From Micrococcales bacterium (lineage in GTDB: Bacteria; Actinomycetota; Actinomycetes; Actinomycetales; Cellulomonadaceae): a DNA stretch of 64,000 nucleotides. Positions 38,595-48,280 of the stretch are shown one piece after another. How positions within the stretch are numbered: position 1 is the first letter of the stretch; the number at the start of each line of letters is the position of its first letter. The position numbers and the translations under genes were made by a program. The stretch is taken from the NCBI GenBank assembly GCA_009785115.1, contig WQWY01000003.1, positions 102,167 through 166,166 of the forward strand, given 5' to 3'. The notes under the pieces were generated by a model that saw only the letters and a list, made by a program, of their open reading frames with translations, was not told where the DNA came from and did no database searches.

Positions 38595-40951
38595 CCACCC
38601 CGTTCCCCACCGCCACGATCCTCGGATACCCCCGGATCGGCCCGCGCCGAGAGCTGAAGAAGGCGCTCGAGTCGTTCTGGGCCGGGGCGATCAGCGCCGA
38701 GGAGGTCGAGAAGGTCGCCGCCGACCTGCGCGCTCGTACGCGCACCCGCCTGCTCGAGCTGGGCCTGGGCGCCGACGACGCGTCGATCCCGTCGGCGTTC
38801 TCCTTCTACGACCAGGTGCTCGACGCCGCGGTGCTCGTCGGCGCGGTCCCGGAGCGGTTCGCCGACGTGGTGGGTCACGGCGGCATGGTCGACCTGGCCG
38901 GGTACTCGACCATCGCGCGGGGGCGCGGGGACGACCTGCCGCTGGAGATGACCAAGTGGTTCGACACGAACTACCACTACCTGGTGCCGGAGATCGGGCC
39001 TGACACCCCGCTGCGCTACGCGGGCACCACCGACGACGGCCTGTGCCACTGTGAGCGCAAGCTGCCGCGCTGCGGCGGTCACGCGCGTCCCGTCGCGGAG
39101 TTCCGTGAGGCTCTGGACGCCGGGGTGCTGACCCGTCCGGTGCTGGTGGGCCCGGTGACGTTCCTGGCGCTGGCCAAGGCCGCGCAGGGCGCCCCGGAGG
39201 GCTTCGCCCCGCTGGACCGGCTGGACGACCTGGTGGCGGTGTACGCCCAGGTGCTGCGCGACCTGGCTGCCGCCGGGGCGACCTGGGTGCAGCTGGACGA
39301 GCCGGCGCTGGTCTCTGACACCCTGGCCGTGCCGGCCGAGGCTGTCACCGCCGCGTACACCGCTCTCGTCGCGGCGAGCGACCGCCCGGCGATCTTCGTC
39401 GCCACCCCCTACGCCGGGCTGGACGCCCAGCTGGCGACGCTGGCGACGACCGGTGTCGAGGCCATCGGCCTGGACCTGGTGCGCGGCACCGCACCGACCG
39501 CGACGGTGCCGGGCCTGGAGGACGTGACCCTGGTGGCCGGGGTGGTCGACGGGCACAACATCTGGCGCACCGACCTGGACGCGAGGCTCGGGACCCTGGA
39601 GCGTCTGGAGATGCTCGGTGCCGGTGCGGTCACCGTGTCCACGTCGACCAACCTGTTCCACGTGCCGCACGACACCGCCGACGAGCCCGAGCTCGACGCG
39701 CGCCTGACGTCCTGGTTGGCGTTCGCCGACCAGAAGGTGGCCGAGGTCGTCACCCTCGCGGAGGGTCTGACCGAGGGCCGCGAGGCGATCCACGAGCAGG
39801 TGCTCGCCGCGTCTGACGCCCTGGCCGACCGTGCCTCGGCGCCCGGCGTGGTCGACCCGCGGGTGCGTCAGCGCGTCGCCGGGCTGGCTGACGACGCGTT
39901 CACCCGTGGCGACTTCTCGACGCGACGCGAGGCGCAGGACGCCCGGCTGCACCTGCCGCCGCTGCCGACCACGACCATCGGCTCGTTCCCGCAGACCCCG
40001 GAGATCCGCAAGGCCCGGGCCGCCTTCACGGCCGACGAGCTCACCGCCGCGCAGTACGACGAGGAGATGCGCGCGGAGATCCGCCGCGTCGTCGAGCTGC
40101 AAGAACAGCTGGGCCTGGACGTGCTGGTGCACGGCGAGCCTGAGCGCAACGACATGGTGCAGTACTTCGCCGAGAACCTGGACGGGTTCGCGGTCACCCG
40201 CAACGGCTGGGTGCAGTCGTACGGCTCGCGGTGCACCCGTCCCTCGATCCTCTGGGGCGACGTGACCCGGCCCGCCCCCATCACGGTGGAGTGGTCGTCG
40301 TACACCGCGTCCCTCACCGACAAGCCGGTCAAGGGCATGCTCACCGGCCCGGTGACCATCCTGGCCTGGTCGTTCGTCCGTGACGACCAGCCGCTGGCCG
40401 ACACCGCCTTCCAGGTGGGCCTGGCCCTGCGCGACGAGATCGCTGACCTGGAGACCGCCGGCATCCCCGTGATCCAGGTGGACGAGCCCGCCCTGCGCGA
40501 GCTGCTGCCTCTGAAGACCGCTGACCAGGCGTCGTACCTGGACTGGGCGGTGCGCTCGTTCCGCCTGGCCACGTCCGGCGTGCGCCCCGACACCCAGATC
40601 CACACCCACCTGTGCTACTCGGAGTTCGGCGAGGTGATCGAGGCCATCGACGGCCTCGACGCCGACGTGACGTCGATCGAGGCGGCCCGATCCAAGATGG
40701 AGATCGTCGCGGACATCGCCGCTCACGGCTACCCCCGTGGCATCGGCCCCGGCGTGTGGGACATCCACTCCCCCCGCGTCCCCTCCACCACGGAGATGAC
40801 GACGCTGCTGGCCGGCGCCGCCCGCGAGATCGACCCGGGCCTCCTCTGGGTCAACCCCGACTGCGGCCTCAAGACCCGCCGCTACGCCGAGGTCACCCCC
40901 TCCCTGGAGCACCTGGTCGAAGCCACCAAGGCCGTCCGCGCCACCCTGTGA
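38591..40951 (+). CDS. metE: Cobalamin-independent methionine synthase
   Basis: The 786-residue enzyme moves the methyl group from 5-methyltetrahydropteroyl-triglutamate to homocysteine. The N-terminal half starts [23 protein letters not shown]; the catalytic half starts [18 protein letters not shown] near residue 458. Zinc ligands are visible as HLCYSEF (His and Cys), the Glu in [11 protein letters not shown], and the Cys in NPDCGLKTR. The ATG at 38591 overlaps the metF stop. Length and all motifs are normal. A strong hairpin terminator follows. A long antisense frame over this gene is a shadow. Confidence 0.96.
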   Translation: MTTPFPTATILGYPRIGPRRELKKALESFWAGAISAEEVEKVAADLRARTRTRLLELGLGADDASIPSAFSFYDQVLDAAVLVGAVPERFADVVGHGGMVDLAGYSTIARGRGDDLPLEMTKWFDTNYHYLVPEIGPDTPLRYAGTTDDGLCHCERKLPRCGGHARPVAEFREALDAGVLTRPVLVGPVTFLALAKAAQGAPEGFAPLDRLDDLVAVYAQVLRDLAAAGATWVQLDEPALVSDTLAVPAEAVTAAYTALVAASDRPAIFVATPYAGLDAQLATLATTGVEAIGLDLVRGTAPTATVPGLEDVTLVAGVVDGHNIWRTDLDARLGTLERLEMLGAGAVTVSTSTNLFHVPHDTADEPELDARLTSWLAFADQKVAEVVTLAEGLTEGREAIHEQVLAASDALADRASAPGVVDPRVRQRVAGLADDAFTRGDFSTRREAQDARLHLPPLPTTTIGSFPQTPEIRKARAAFTADELTAAQYDEEMRAEIRRVVELQEQLGLDVLVHGEPERNDMVQYFAENLDGFAVTRNGWVQSYGSRCTRPSILWGDVTRPAPITVEWSSYTASLTDKPVKGMLTGPVTILAWSFVRDDQPLADTAFQVGLALRDEIADLETAGIPVIQVDEPALRELLPLKTADQASYLDWAVRSFRLATSGVRPDTQIHTHLCYSEFGEVIEAIDGLDADVTSIEAARSKMEIVADIAAHGYPRGIGPGVWDIHSPRVPSTTEMTTLLAGAAREIDPGLLWVNPDCGLKTRRYAEVTPSLEHLVEATKAVRATL

Positions 40952-40957
40952 GACCAC

Positions 40958-40993
40958 CCGTCTGGGGCCGCACCCTCGTACGGCCCCAGACGG
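40958..40993 (+). terminator. Hairpin terminator of the metF-metE operon
   Basis: A 13-bp perfect stem, CCGTCTGGGGCCG (40958-40970) with CGGCCCCAGACGG (40981-40993), has a 10-base loop and starts 6 bases after the metE stop. CTCTCTCCTC follows instead of a T-run, which is common in this kind of genome. Confidence 0.8.
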
Positions 40994-41059
40994 CTCTCTC
41001 CTCGCCGACACGGAAAGCCGAGAGCGGACTCCCCGCCATACCGCTCCGTCAGGGTTAGG

Positions 41060-41074
41060 CCAGGTGTAACCTGG
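41060..41074. promoter_or_regulatory. Palindrome CCAGGT-GTA-ACCTGG before the SPFH gene
   Basis: A perfect 6-bp inverted repeat with a 3-base centre lies 50 bases upstream of the SPFH gene start (41125). Its centre TGTAACCT could be an extended -10-like element, so a repressor binding here would block the promoter. No matching regulator consensus is recognised. Confidence 0.35.
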
Positions 41075-41124
41075 CGCCGGATCGTGGACCGCCCGGTCAT
41101 CCCGACACACGAGCGAGGAACACC

Positions 41125-42360
41125 ATGGGTCTCTTCAAGGCAATCGGCGGCGCGGTCGGCGGGACTCTTGCCGACCAGTGGCTCGACTTCTTCACCGTGC
41201 CGGACGGGATCGCTCCGACCGCCGCGATCTTCGCCGCTGTCCAGAGGACCCAGAACGCTGGACGCGGGGCGAACGTCAAGGGTTCTGAGGGCATCATCAC
41301 CAACGGGTCGAAGATCCTCGTCCCCGAGGGTTACGGCCTCATCCTCATGCAGGACGGTGCGATCACCGGTTTCACCTCTGAGCCCGGTCCCTACGTGTGG
41401 GACTCGAACGCCCAGGACTCCCAGTCGATCTTCGCCGGCAACGGGCTGGTGAGCCCGCTCATCAAGACCTCGTGGGAGCGCTTCAAGTTCGGCGGCCGCC
41501 CGATGTCGCAGCAGGCCGCCTACTTCGTGTGCCTGAAAGAGCTGACGAACAACCGGTTCGGCACCCAGTCGGAGATCTACTGGGACGACGCGTACCTGAA
41601 CGCCCAGGTCGGGGCCATGACGCGTGGCACCTACACGCTGAGGATCCTCGACCCCATCCTCTTCGTGAAGAACTTCATGCCGGCCACCTACCTGCGCCCG
41701 GGCACGGTCTTCGACTTCACCGACGTCAACAACGACGCGGCCACCCAGCTGTTCAACGAGGTCGTCGGGTCGCTCTCGCAGGCCTTCTCCCTCTACACCA
41801 ACGACCCGGCCAAGGGGAACAGGATCACCAAGATCCAGGCCGACTCGGTCGGTTTTGCCCAGAGCCTCTCCCAGGCTGTCGAGGCGGGGTACCAGTGGTA
41901 CTCCGCCCGGGGCCTGGTGATCGAGAAGACGGCGATCGTCTCGATCGAGTACGACGAGCGCACCCGCGAGCTGCTCCAGACCGTCCAGCGCGCCGACGCT
42001 CTCTCCGGTGCGCGTGGCAACGCGAACATGCAGGCCTCGGTGGCCGCCGGGTTCCAGGCCGCCGGTGAGAGCGGCGGGGCCGCCGGGCTCCTCGGCCTGG
42101 GCATGGCCGCCGGGACCACCGGTCTGGCCGGGCTCCAGCAGCCGGTGCCTGGTGTCGGCCCGGGCTCGGTGCCCGCGGCCGCCGCTCCTGCTCCCGCTGC
42201 CCCTGTCCAGGCGGCTCCCCCGGCCCCGGCTCCCGCCGCGCCTGCCCCGGCCGCTGAGGACCCGATGGCGACGCTGGCGAAGTACAAGGAGATGCTGGAC
42301 GCCGGGCTCATCACCCAGTCCGACTACGACGCGGCGAAGGCCAAGGTGCTCGGGCTCTGA
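41125..42360 (+). CDS. SPFH-domain protein with C-terminal SHOCT-like motif (YdjI-like)
   Basis: The 411-residue protein starts MGLFKAIGGAVGGTLADQWLDFF and belongs to the SPFH/virion-core-like family related to B. subtilis YdjI. Residues about 30-300 form the SPFH-type domain (VPEGYGLILMQDGAITGFTSEPGPYVWDS, then VGAMTRGTYTLRILDPILFVKNF). A Gly/Ala/Pro-rich linker (about 310-375) follows, and the end DPMATLAKYKEMLDAGLITQSDYDAAKAKVLGL is a SHOCT module. It is soluble or membrane-attached and probably forms oligomers at the membrane. The two genes behind it encode a zinc-ribbon membrane protein and a small membrane protein, as in ydj-type membrane-stress clusters. The exact role is unknown. Confidence 0.85.
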   Translation: MGLFKAIGGAVGGTLADQWLDFFTVPDGIAPTAAIFAAVQRTQNAGRGANVKGSEGIITNGSKILVPEGYGLILMQDGAITGFTSEPGPYVWDSNAQDSQSIFAGNGLVSPLIKTSWERFKFGGRPMSQQAAYFVCLKELTNNRFGTQSEIYWDDAYLNAQVGAMTRGTYTLRILDPILFVKNFMPATYLRPGTVFDFTDVNNDAATQLFNEVVGSLSQAFSLYTNDPAKGNRITKIQADSVGFAQSLSQAVEAGYQWYSARGLVIEKTAIVSIEYDERTRELLQTVQRADALSGARGNANMQASVAAGFQAAGESGGAAGLLGLGMAAGTTGLAGLQQPVPGVGPGSVPAAAAPAPAAPVQAAPPAPAPAAPAPAAEDPMATLAKYKEMLDAGLITQSDYDAAKAKVLGL

Positions 42361-42374
42361 GCCCGCCAGCCGCC

Positions 42375-43703
42375 ATGTCCTCGCCACCGTCACCCGCACC
42401 CCCGCCGCCGCAGAACCCCCCAGGCGGCGGGGTCCCGGGCTCCGCACCGACCCCTGGGCACCCCCAGCCGTCTGGGCAGCCTCAACCACCTGGTACCCCC
42501 CAGATACCGGGGCTCCCTGTGCCGCCGCAGGAGCCGCCCGTCATCGACATGGCGAACCGCAACCTGCGCGACGGGGTCAACCGCTGCCCGAGGTGCGGTT
42601 CTACCGAGATCCGGCTGCGCCCGGAGACCGGGATGCTGACGTGCTCGTTCTGCCGTGCCGAGTGGTCGGAGGCCCGGGTCGAGGAGCAGTTCGGGCTGGG
42701 TGCCGGGCACGGCGAGCTCCAGGGGACACAAGTGGCCTCCGGTGCCGCGAACCTCTGCTACGACACCTCCACCGCGCTCACCCTGAAGTGCGGCGGCTGT
42801 GGTGCTGAGGTGGTCGTGGACGTCGCCCATGCCATGACGGCCCGGTGCCACTGGTGCCGGCACGTCTTGTCGATCAACTCTCAGGTGCCCAACGGCGCTG
42901 TGCCTGATGCGGTGCTGCCGTTCGCCATGACCCACGCCCAGGCGGTGGCGAAGATCCGCGAGTTCGCGAGCAAGCGCCGCCTGTTCGCGGACTCGACCTT
43001 CAAGCGCGAGTTCGTGCCCGAGAACGTCCTCGGTGTGTACATGCCGTACATGGTGGTCGACGCCCGGGCCTGCTCTGAGGTGCACGGCCGGGGCGAGATC
43101 ACCACCAGGCGTTATACGCGCGGGTCGGGCAAGAACCAGCAGACGTACTACGACGCGGACGTGTACCAGGTCTCTCGTCAGGTGAGCTTCACCGTCGACG
43201 ACCTGACCATGGAGTCGTCCGCCCAGCGTGCGCACATCGACACGAAGGTCAACACGAACAACATCATCAACGCGATCCTGCCGTTCGACACCAAGAACGC
43301 GGTCCAGTGGAACGCCGGCTACCTGACGGGGTTCACCTCGGAGAAGCGCGACATGGACGTCTCGTGCCTCCAGCCCGTGCTGGAGGACCAGCTGATGTCT
43401 ATCGGCCGTTCGCAGGTCCAGCCGTCGGTGTCCCGGTACGACCGCGGTGTGCGCTGGGACGCCGAGAAGCTGGACGTCCACGGCACCCGCTGGGTCTCCA
43501 TGTACCTGCCGGTGTGGCTGTACTCGTACTATCACGTCGAGCGTGGCCGGGCGATGATCCATTACATCGCGGTGAACGCCAGGACGGGCGAGACGATGGG
43601 CTCTATCCCCGTGGCCAAGGGCAAGCTCTTCTTCGCCTCGTTCTCCCTCGGGACGGTCGTCACGGCCATCACGGTCGCGATCTTGCTGGCGATGCTCCTA
43701 TGA
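42375..43703 (+). CDS. Zinc-ribbon membrane protein (YdjG-like)
   Basis: The 442-residue protein has a proline-rich N-terminus (residues 1-55), then a TFIIB-like zinc ribbon CPRCGSTEIRLRPETGMLTCSFC (about 71-93) and a second CGGCG...CHWC pair (about 138-160). A long beta-rich domain without known motif follows (VLPFAMTHAQAVAKIREFA, GVYMPYMVVDARACSEVHGRGE). The last 25 residues are a membrane helix (FFASFSLGTVVTAITVAILLAMLL), so the bulk faces the cytoplasm. It follows the SPFH gene by 14 bases and overlaps the next gene by 4. This pairing resembles the YdjG/YdjI proteins of Firmicutes. Function not known. Confidence 0.82.
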   Translation: MSSPPSPAPPPPQNPPGGGVPGSAPTPGHPQPSGQPQPPGTPQIPGLPVPPQEPPVIDMANRNLRDGVNRCPRCGSTEIRLRPETGMLTCSFCRAEWSEARVEEQFGLGAGHGELQGTQVASGAANLCYDTSTALTLKCGGCGAEVVVDVAHAMTARCHWCRHVLSINSQVPNGAVPDAVLPFAMTHAQAVAKIREFASKRRLFADSTFKREFVPENVLGVYMPYMVVDARACSEVHGRGEITTRRYTRGSGKNQQTYYDADVYQVSRQVSFTVDDLTMESSAQRAHIDTKVNTNNIINAILPFDTKNAVQWNAGYLTGFTSEKRDMDVSCLQPVLEDQLMSIGRSQVQPSVSRYDRGVRWDAEKLDVHGTRWVSMYLPVWLYSYYHVERGRAMIHYIAVNARTGETMGSIPVAKGKLFFASFSLGTVVTAITVAILLAMLL

Positions 43704-44008
43704 TCCAGCTCCTCGCAGAGATCCTGCCCCAGGCGGCCCTCCTCGCAGCCGACTCGTCGGACGGCGACGGCGGAGAGCTGGCCCTGCTCCTCGCGGGCCC
43801 GGCCAGCGGCATCGCCTTCTACTGGTTCGTCTACCGCCACTACCGCAACATCGACAAGTCTCACGACTTCGAGCGCAAGACGGCGATCGGAGCCAAACCT
43901 GTCCAAGGCTGGGAACAGAAGATCGACACGATCAAGGGCACCCGCGAGCGCAACACCAAGGGCCGCAACGAGTCCACCCACCGCACCCGGGTCAAGCGCG
44001 TCGAATAG
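43700..44008 (+). CDS. Small membrane protein of the SPFH cassette
   Basis: The 102-residue protein begins in an ATGA overlap with the zinc-ribbon gene. It has one strong membrane segment (about residues 26-46, ELALLLAGPASGIAFYWFVYRHY) and a charged, Lys/Arg-rich cytoplasmic tail. Tight coupling to the two genes before it suggests the product works with them. I recognise no family. It is convergent with the tRNA-Ala gene, 88 bp away. Confidence 0.7.
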   Translation: MIQLLAEILPQAALLAADSSDGDGGELALLLAGPASGIAFYWFVYRHYRNIDKSHDFERKTAIGAKPVQGWEQKIDTIKGTRERNTKGRNESTHRTRVKRVE

Positions 44009-44096
44009 CCGACCGCAGGCGTGCCCTCTGGACGCTCACCGGTGAAGATTCTTCCTGTCTACCCGACCTCGAGAGCACACGTCGCCCTCGATCGAG

Positions 44097-44169
44097 TGGA
44101 GCCGACGGGACTCGAACCCGTAACCCCCTGCTTGCAAAGCAGGTGCGCTACCAATTGCGCCACGGCCCC
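44097..44169 (-). tRNA. tRNA-Ala (anticodon TGC)
   Basis: The minus strand folds into a normal 73-base cloverleaf. The acceptor stem GGGGCCG (from 44169) pairs with CGGCTCC (to 44098) with one G-U pair, and A73 is at 44097. The anticodon arm CCTGC-TTTGCAA-GCAGG puts TGC at 44134-44136, and the T arm carries GGTTCGAGTCC. The 3' CCA is not encoded. Confidence 0.97.
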
Positions 44170-44200
44170 AGCACCCGGCTGGAAAAGCCAGGCAGGTCGA

Positions 44201-44320
44201 TCAGTCGAGGTCGTCGGTGACCTCAGCCCACATGTCGCGCTCGTCGCGATCCTGGACGTACCGCTGGTAGACCACGTAGCCGATCCCGGCGACGACGAGC
44301 AGAGCGAGAAGTTTCTTCAC
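44201..44320 (-). CDS. DLW-39 family micropeptide
   Basis: The 39-residue protein MKKLLALLVVAGIGYVVYQR followed by YVQDRDERDMWAEVTDDLD matches the actinobacterial DLW-39 family: one membrane helix and an acidic tail with a D-x-W motif (here DMW). Its function is unknown. GTG 44320 is preceded by GGAGGGCTC, an excellent ribosome binding site, which fixes the start against the longer frame from 44488. Its place between tRNA-Ile and tRNA-Ala behind gyrA is the typical family location. Confidence 0.85.
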   Translation of the reverse strand: MKKLLALLVVAGIGYVVYQRYVQDRDERDMWAEVTDDLD

Positions 44321-44403
44321 GAGCCCTCCAACCTCGACCAGCGACAACACCGAGACAACCGCACAAGGCGACTCGAACGACGAACGAGACCACCATCGGG
44401 GAG

Positions 44404-44483
44404 TCCGAGGGGCTTGCCCCTCGGCGGGTGCGGGGCTGGGCCCCGCACCACTGACGAGAGCGACCCGGCTTGCCTCCGGCAAG
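44404..44483 (-). terminator. Three tandem hairpins behind tRNA-Ile
   Basis: Three small perfect stems follow one another: CCGAGGGGC/GCCCCTCGG (44405-44424), GGTGCGGGGC/GCCCCGCACC (44427-44449) and CTTGCC/GGCAAG (44469-44483). They lie just downstream of the minus-strand tRNA-Ile and upstream of the DLW-39 gene. They probably end or process the tRNA transcript. The rest of the 184-bp gap has no gene. Confidence 0.6.
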
Positions 44484-44504
44484 CACACGTCGTCCTCGAT
44501 CTCG

Positions 44505-44578
44505 TGGGCCTAACAGGACTTGAACCTGTGACCTCTTCCTTATCAGGGAAGCGCTCTAACCGTCTGAGCTATAGGCCC
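44505..44578 (-). tRNA. tRNA-Ile (anticodon GAT)
   Basis: The minus strand gives a 74-base cloverleaf. Acceptor GGGCCTA (from 44578) pairs with TAGGCCC (to 44506), with A73 at 44505. The D arm is GCTCAGACGGTTAGAGC, the anticodon GAT lies at 44542-44544, and the T arm carries GGTTCAAGTCC. The 3' CCA is not encoded. Confidence 0.97.
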
Positions 44579-44629
44579 GTGCTCGGTGCCGCTCGAGGGT
44601 ACCTCAACCAGCCCGTACGCCCAAGCTGG

Positions 44630-45649
44630 TCACTCGTCGGTGACGTTCACGTGCAAGCCGCCGACCAGCGCGGCGACGATGTTGTACAGGAAGGCCCCGA
44701 TGGTGCCCAGCGCTGTGAGGAGGAAGACGTTGACGACGCCGACGAGCATCGCCGAGGCGAGCACCCTGGCGAAGGCGAAGTACTCCATCACGGCCTCGGC
44801 GCTGTCGGCACCGCCGACCTGAGAGACGAGGTCTTCGACCCTCGCGAACACCTGCAGCCCGTCCAGCGCGAACCACAGCACCGCCGCGGCGATGATGCCC
44901 ATGATGCCCAGGGCGAAGGACATCAAGAACGACAGCTTCATCGCCGACCACGGGTCGACGCGGGACATCACGAGCCGGGCGCGGCGCGGCCCTGAGGGCA
45001 CCGGGGCCGAGGCGACGCTGGCCATGAGGTTCCCGGTCGTGGTCAGGTCTGGCCTCGCGATCGGCTCCGGGGCCGTACCGAGGGGCTTGACCTGCATCGG
45101 GGGCATGATCGGGACGGGAGGCATGGCAGGGGTCGGCAGCGGCGCGGGCTCGACAGGGTCCGCGGTCATGGCCGCCTCGATGCCCTCCGGCGGGCTCGCC
45201 ACCGGCCATGGCGGCTGAGGCACGGGTGCCTGGGTGCTGGCAGAGCTCAAGGCGGCTTCCTCGATGTCGGATCTGGTAGCCGCAGCGTAAGCCGAAGAGA
45301 CCTTCGCTGTCGTGGCGTGAGAGACCCGCTTGAGCCATCCGGTGGTCGCCTCGACGGCCGCCGTCAGAGGCGTCACGTGCTCGTCGTCGTGCCGTGGCGT
45401 GGGGGCAGGTGCGAGCGCGACAGACATGGCCGGTGTCTTGGCCGCGACCTTGATCGTGTCGTACAGCTCGAGGTCTTCCGCCTCTTCCAGGTCTGACACG
45501 GTGAGCTCTGCCTCTGCCGGGTCCGAGACCTGGAGCGTGTCGTGATTCCGGTCCTCTTCCAGCGTGATGCCGGCCTCAGAGGACCGAGAGGTCACCGTCC
45601 GCCCCGAGGGTGGAGGTGGCGGGATCGAGGGCGGTGCCGAGTCCGTCAT
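44630..45649 (-). CDS. DUF3566 membrane protein behind gyrA
   Basis: The 339-residue protein has a long, disordered, Pro/Ser/Glu-rich N-terminal part (residues 1-220, with [11 protein letters not shown] and several alanine/proline runs). The C-terminal DUF3566 domain is [41 protein letters not shown], then a second helix near [30 protein letters not shown]. Two membrane helices hold it with the tail inside. The family is found almost always right after gyrA in actinobacteria; its function is not known. Its ATG overlaps the gyrA stop by 4 bases (45646-45649). Confidence 0.88.
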   Translation of the reverse strand: MTDSAPPSIPPPPPSGRTVTSRSSEAGITLEEDRNHDTLQVSDPAEAELTVSDLEEAEDLELYDTIKVAAKTPAMSVALAPAPTPRHDDEHVTPLTAAVEATTGWLKRVSHATTAKVSSAYAAATRSDIEEAALSSASTQAPVPQPPWPVASPPEGIEAAMTADPVEPAPLPTPAMPPVPIMPPMQVKPLGTAPEPIARPDLTTTGNLMASVASAPVPSGPRRARLVMSRVDPWSAMKLSFLMSFALGIMGIIAAAVLWFALDGLQVFARVEDLVSQVGGADSAEAVMEYFAFARVLASAMLVGVVNVFLLTALGTIGAFLYNIVAALVGGLHVNVTDE

Positions 45650-48213
45650 GCGTCGTCCTCCGTGGTCTGCTCGGTCGCGGTCGTCTCGCCCTCGGAGGGC
45701 GTGCTGTCGTCCACGGTAACCTCATCTTCGCCAAGACGACGCTCGGTATTGCGAGCGATCGCGATGATCCTGTCCCCGGGGTCAGGTTTGGCGAAGATCA
45801 CCCCTTGGGTGGTACGTCCGGTCTCGTTGACCTCGGCGACGGCCGAGCGGACGATCTTGCCTCGCTCCATGATGACGAGCACCTCGTCGTCGCCGTCCAC
45901 GACCAGCGCCCCGACCAGGTCACCGTTGTGCTCGGGCAGGTTCGCCACCCGGATGCCCAGTCCCGCCCGGCCCTGCTGACGGTAGTTGGCGACCGACAGC
46001 GCGGTGCGTTTGGCGATACCACCCTCGGTCACGGTGAACAGGGCCGCCTCGTCGCGCACCACGTCCATCGCGAGCAGCTCGTCGTCCCCGCGGAACTTCA
46101 TGCCGGTGACCCCGGAGGTCGCGCGGCCCATCGCGCGCAGCATGTCGTCCGAGGCGGTGAACCGCAGAGACTGACCCTTGCGGGAGACCAGGATCAGGTC
46201 TTGGTCGGGGTCGACCAGGCGGGCCGCGACCAGCTCGTCAGAACGGCCCTCGTCGTCCTCACGCAGGTTGATCGCGATGACGCCGCCGGTGCGGTTGGAG
46301 TCGTAGTCGCCCAGCCTGGTCTTCTTGACCAGGCCGCGCTTGGTCGCCAGCACCAGGTACTGCGCGGCCTCGTAGTCGCGCAGGTCCAGCACCTGGGCGA
46401 TGGTCTCCCCCGGCTGGAAGGCGAGCAGGTTCGCGACGTGCTGACCCTTGGCGTCCCGGCCGCCCTCGGGCAGCTCGTAGGCCTTCGCGCGGTAGACACG
46501 GCCCAGGTTGGTGAAGAACAGCAACCAGTGGTGAGTCGTGGTGACGAAGAAGTGGTCGACGAGGTCGTCCTCGCGCAGCTGGGCGCCGCGCACCCCCTTG
46601 CCGCCACGCCGCTGGGCGCGGTAATTGTCGGACCGGGTGCGCTTGGCGTAGCCGCCGCGGGTGATCGTGACGACGATCTCCTCCTCGGCGATGAGGTCTT
46701 CGATGTTGACCTCTCCGTCGAACGGGAGAATCCTCGTGCGCCGCTCGTCCCCGTACTTGTCGACGATCGCCGCGAGCTCGGTCGACACGATCTGTCGCTG
46801 GAGGCCGACGTCGGCCAGGATCTTCCTGAACTCGGCGATCGCGGCCTCGAGCTCGGCGTGCTTGTCCAAGATGGCCTGGCGCTCCAGGGCCGCCAGCTGG
46901 CGCAGCTGCATGCGCAGGATCGCCGTGGCCTGCTCGTCGTCGATGTCCAGCAGCTCTTTCAAGCCCTCGCGGGCGGCCTCGGCGCTGGACGACGCACGGA
47001 TCAAGGCGATCACGGCATCCATCTGGTCCAGGGCCTTGAGGTAGCCGCGGTAGATGTGGATCTCCCGCTCGGCCTGGGCCAGGCGGTGCTCGGTACGCCG
47101 GCGGATCACCTCGAGCTGGTGGGCCGTCCAGTGCCGCACGAACGCGTCGACGCTCAGTGTTCTGGGCACCCCGTCGACCAGCGCGAGCATGTTGGCGCCG
47201 AAGGTCTCTTGCAGCTGGGTGTGCTTGTAGAGGTTGTTCAGCACGACCTTGGCCACAGCGTCGCGCTTGAGCACGATGACCAGGCGCTGCCCGGTGCGGC
47301 CAGACGTCTCGTCGCGCAGGTCCGCGATGCCCTGGACACGGTTGTCCTTGACCAGCTCGGCGATCTTCGACGCCAGCGAGTCCGGGTTCACCTGGTAGGG
47401 CAGCTCGGTGACCACCAGGCAGGTGCGGTTCTGGATCTCCTCGACCTCGACCACCGCGCGCATGGTGATCGAGCCGCGTCCGGTGCGGTAGGCGTCCTCG
47501 ATGCCCCGGTGGCCCAGGATCGTCGCGGCCGTCGGGAAGTCCGGGCCCTTGACCCGCTCGAGCAGCGCGGCGAGCAGCTCTTCCTTGGTGGCCTCGGGGT
47601 GGGCCAGGTGCCACTGGACCCCGGCGGCGACCTCGCGCAGGTTGTGCGGCGGGATGTTGGTCGCCATACCGACCGCGATACCCGACGAGCCGTTGACCAG
47701 CAGGTTCGGGAACCTGGCGGGCAGCACCACGGGCTCTTGGATGCGACCGTCGTAGTTGGCCTGGAAGTCGACGGAGTCCTCGTCGATGTCGCGGACCATC
47801 TCCATGGCCAACGGCGCCATCTTGCACTCGGTGTACCGCGGCGCCGCGGCCGGGTCGTCACCGGGGGAGCCGAAGTTGCCCTGCCCGGCCACGAGCGGGT
47901 AGCGCATCGACCAGTCCTGGACCAGCCGTACCAAGGCGTCGTAGATCGCCGTGTCACCGTGCGGGTGGTACTTGCCCATCACGTCGCCGACGACGCGGGT
48001 GCACTTGGAGAACTGGCGGTCGGGGCGGTAGCCGCCGTCGTACATGGCATACAGGACGCGCCGGTGGACGGGCTTCAGCCCGTCGCGCACGTCGGGCAGG
48101 GCGCGGCCGACGATGACCGCCATCGCGTAGTCCAGGTACGACCTCTGCATCTCCAGCTGGAGGTCGACCTGGTCGATGCGGCCGTGCTGAATCTCGCCAG
48201 ACGTCTCGGTCAC
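45646..48213 (-). CDS. gyrA: DNA gyrase subunit A
   Basis: The 855-residue subunit carries the DNA breakage-reunion activity of gyrase. The winged-helix/quinolone-resistance region reads [16 protein letters not shown], with Thr88 and Asp92 at the two resistance positions, which is a wild-type-looking combination. The catalytic tyrosine is Tyr127 in [10 protein letters not shown]. The GyrA-box [10 protein letters not shown] is at about 532-541, and the six-bladed C-terminal wrapping domain follows, ending with a Glu/Thr-rich tail. It lies 67 bp behind gyrB and overlaps the DUF3566 gene by 4 bases, so the three genes are probably one operon. Confidence 0.97.
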   Translation of the reverse strand: MTETSGEIQHGRIDQVDLQLEMQRSYLDYAMAVIVGRALPDVRDGLKPVHRRVLYAMYDGGYRPDRQFSKCTRVVGDVMGKYHPHGDTAIYDALVRLVQDWSMRYPLVAGQGNFGSPGDDPAAAPRYTECKMAPLAMEMVRDIDEDSVDFQANYDGRIQEPVVLPARFPNLLVNGSSGIAVGMATNIPPHNLREVAAGVQWHLAHPEATKEELLAALLERVKGPDFPTAATILGHRGIEDAYRTGRGSITMRAVVEVEEIQNRTCLVVTELPYQVNPDSLASKIAELVKDNRVQGIADLRDETSGRTGQRLVIVLKRDAVAKVVLNNLYKHTQLQETFGANMLALVDGVPRTLSVDAFVRHWTAHQLEVIRRRTEHRLAQAEREIHIYRGYLKALDQMDAVIALIRASSSAEAAREGLKELLDIDDEQATAILRMQLRQLAALERQAILDKHAELEAAIAEFRKILADVGLQRQIVSTELAAIVDKYGDERRTRILPFDGEVNIEDLIAEEEIVVTITRGGYAKRTRSDNYRAQRRGGKGVRGAQLREDDLVDHFFVTTTHHWLLFFTNLGRVYRAKAYELPEGGRDAKGQHVANLLAFQPGETIAQVLDLRDYEAAQYLVLATKRGLVKKTRLGDYDSNRTGGVIAINLREDDEGRSDELVAARLVDPDQDLILVSRKGQSLRFTASDDMLRAMGRATSGVTGMKFRGDDELLAMDVVRDEAALFTVTEGGIAKRTALSVANYRQQGRAGLGIRVANLPEHNGDLVGALVVDGDDEVLVIMERGKIVRSAVAEVNETGRTTQGVIFAKPDPGDRIIAIARNTERRLGEDEVTVDDSTPSEGETTATEQTTEDDA

Positions 48214-48280
48214 CGTCGCTCTTTTCCCGCTCAGTCTCGGATCATGTCAGACAGATGTGCTTGCTTCGTGTGGTCGCCGT

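Noticed and set aside
38498..41110. 870-codon open frame antisense to metF-metE
   Set aside because: Shadow of two clear enzyme genes; composition is typical of antisense GC-rich DNA.
47938..47962. Quinolone-resistance change in gyrA
   Set aside because: Thr88 and Asp92 are residues found in susceptible gyrases; nothing points to a resistance substitution.
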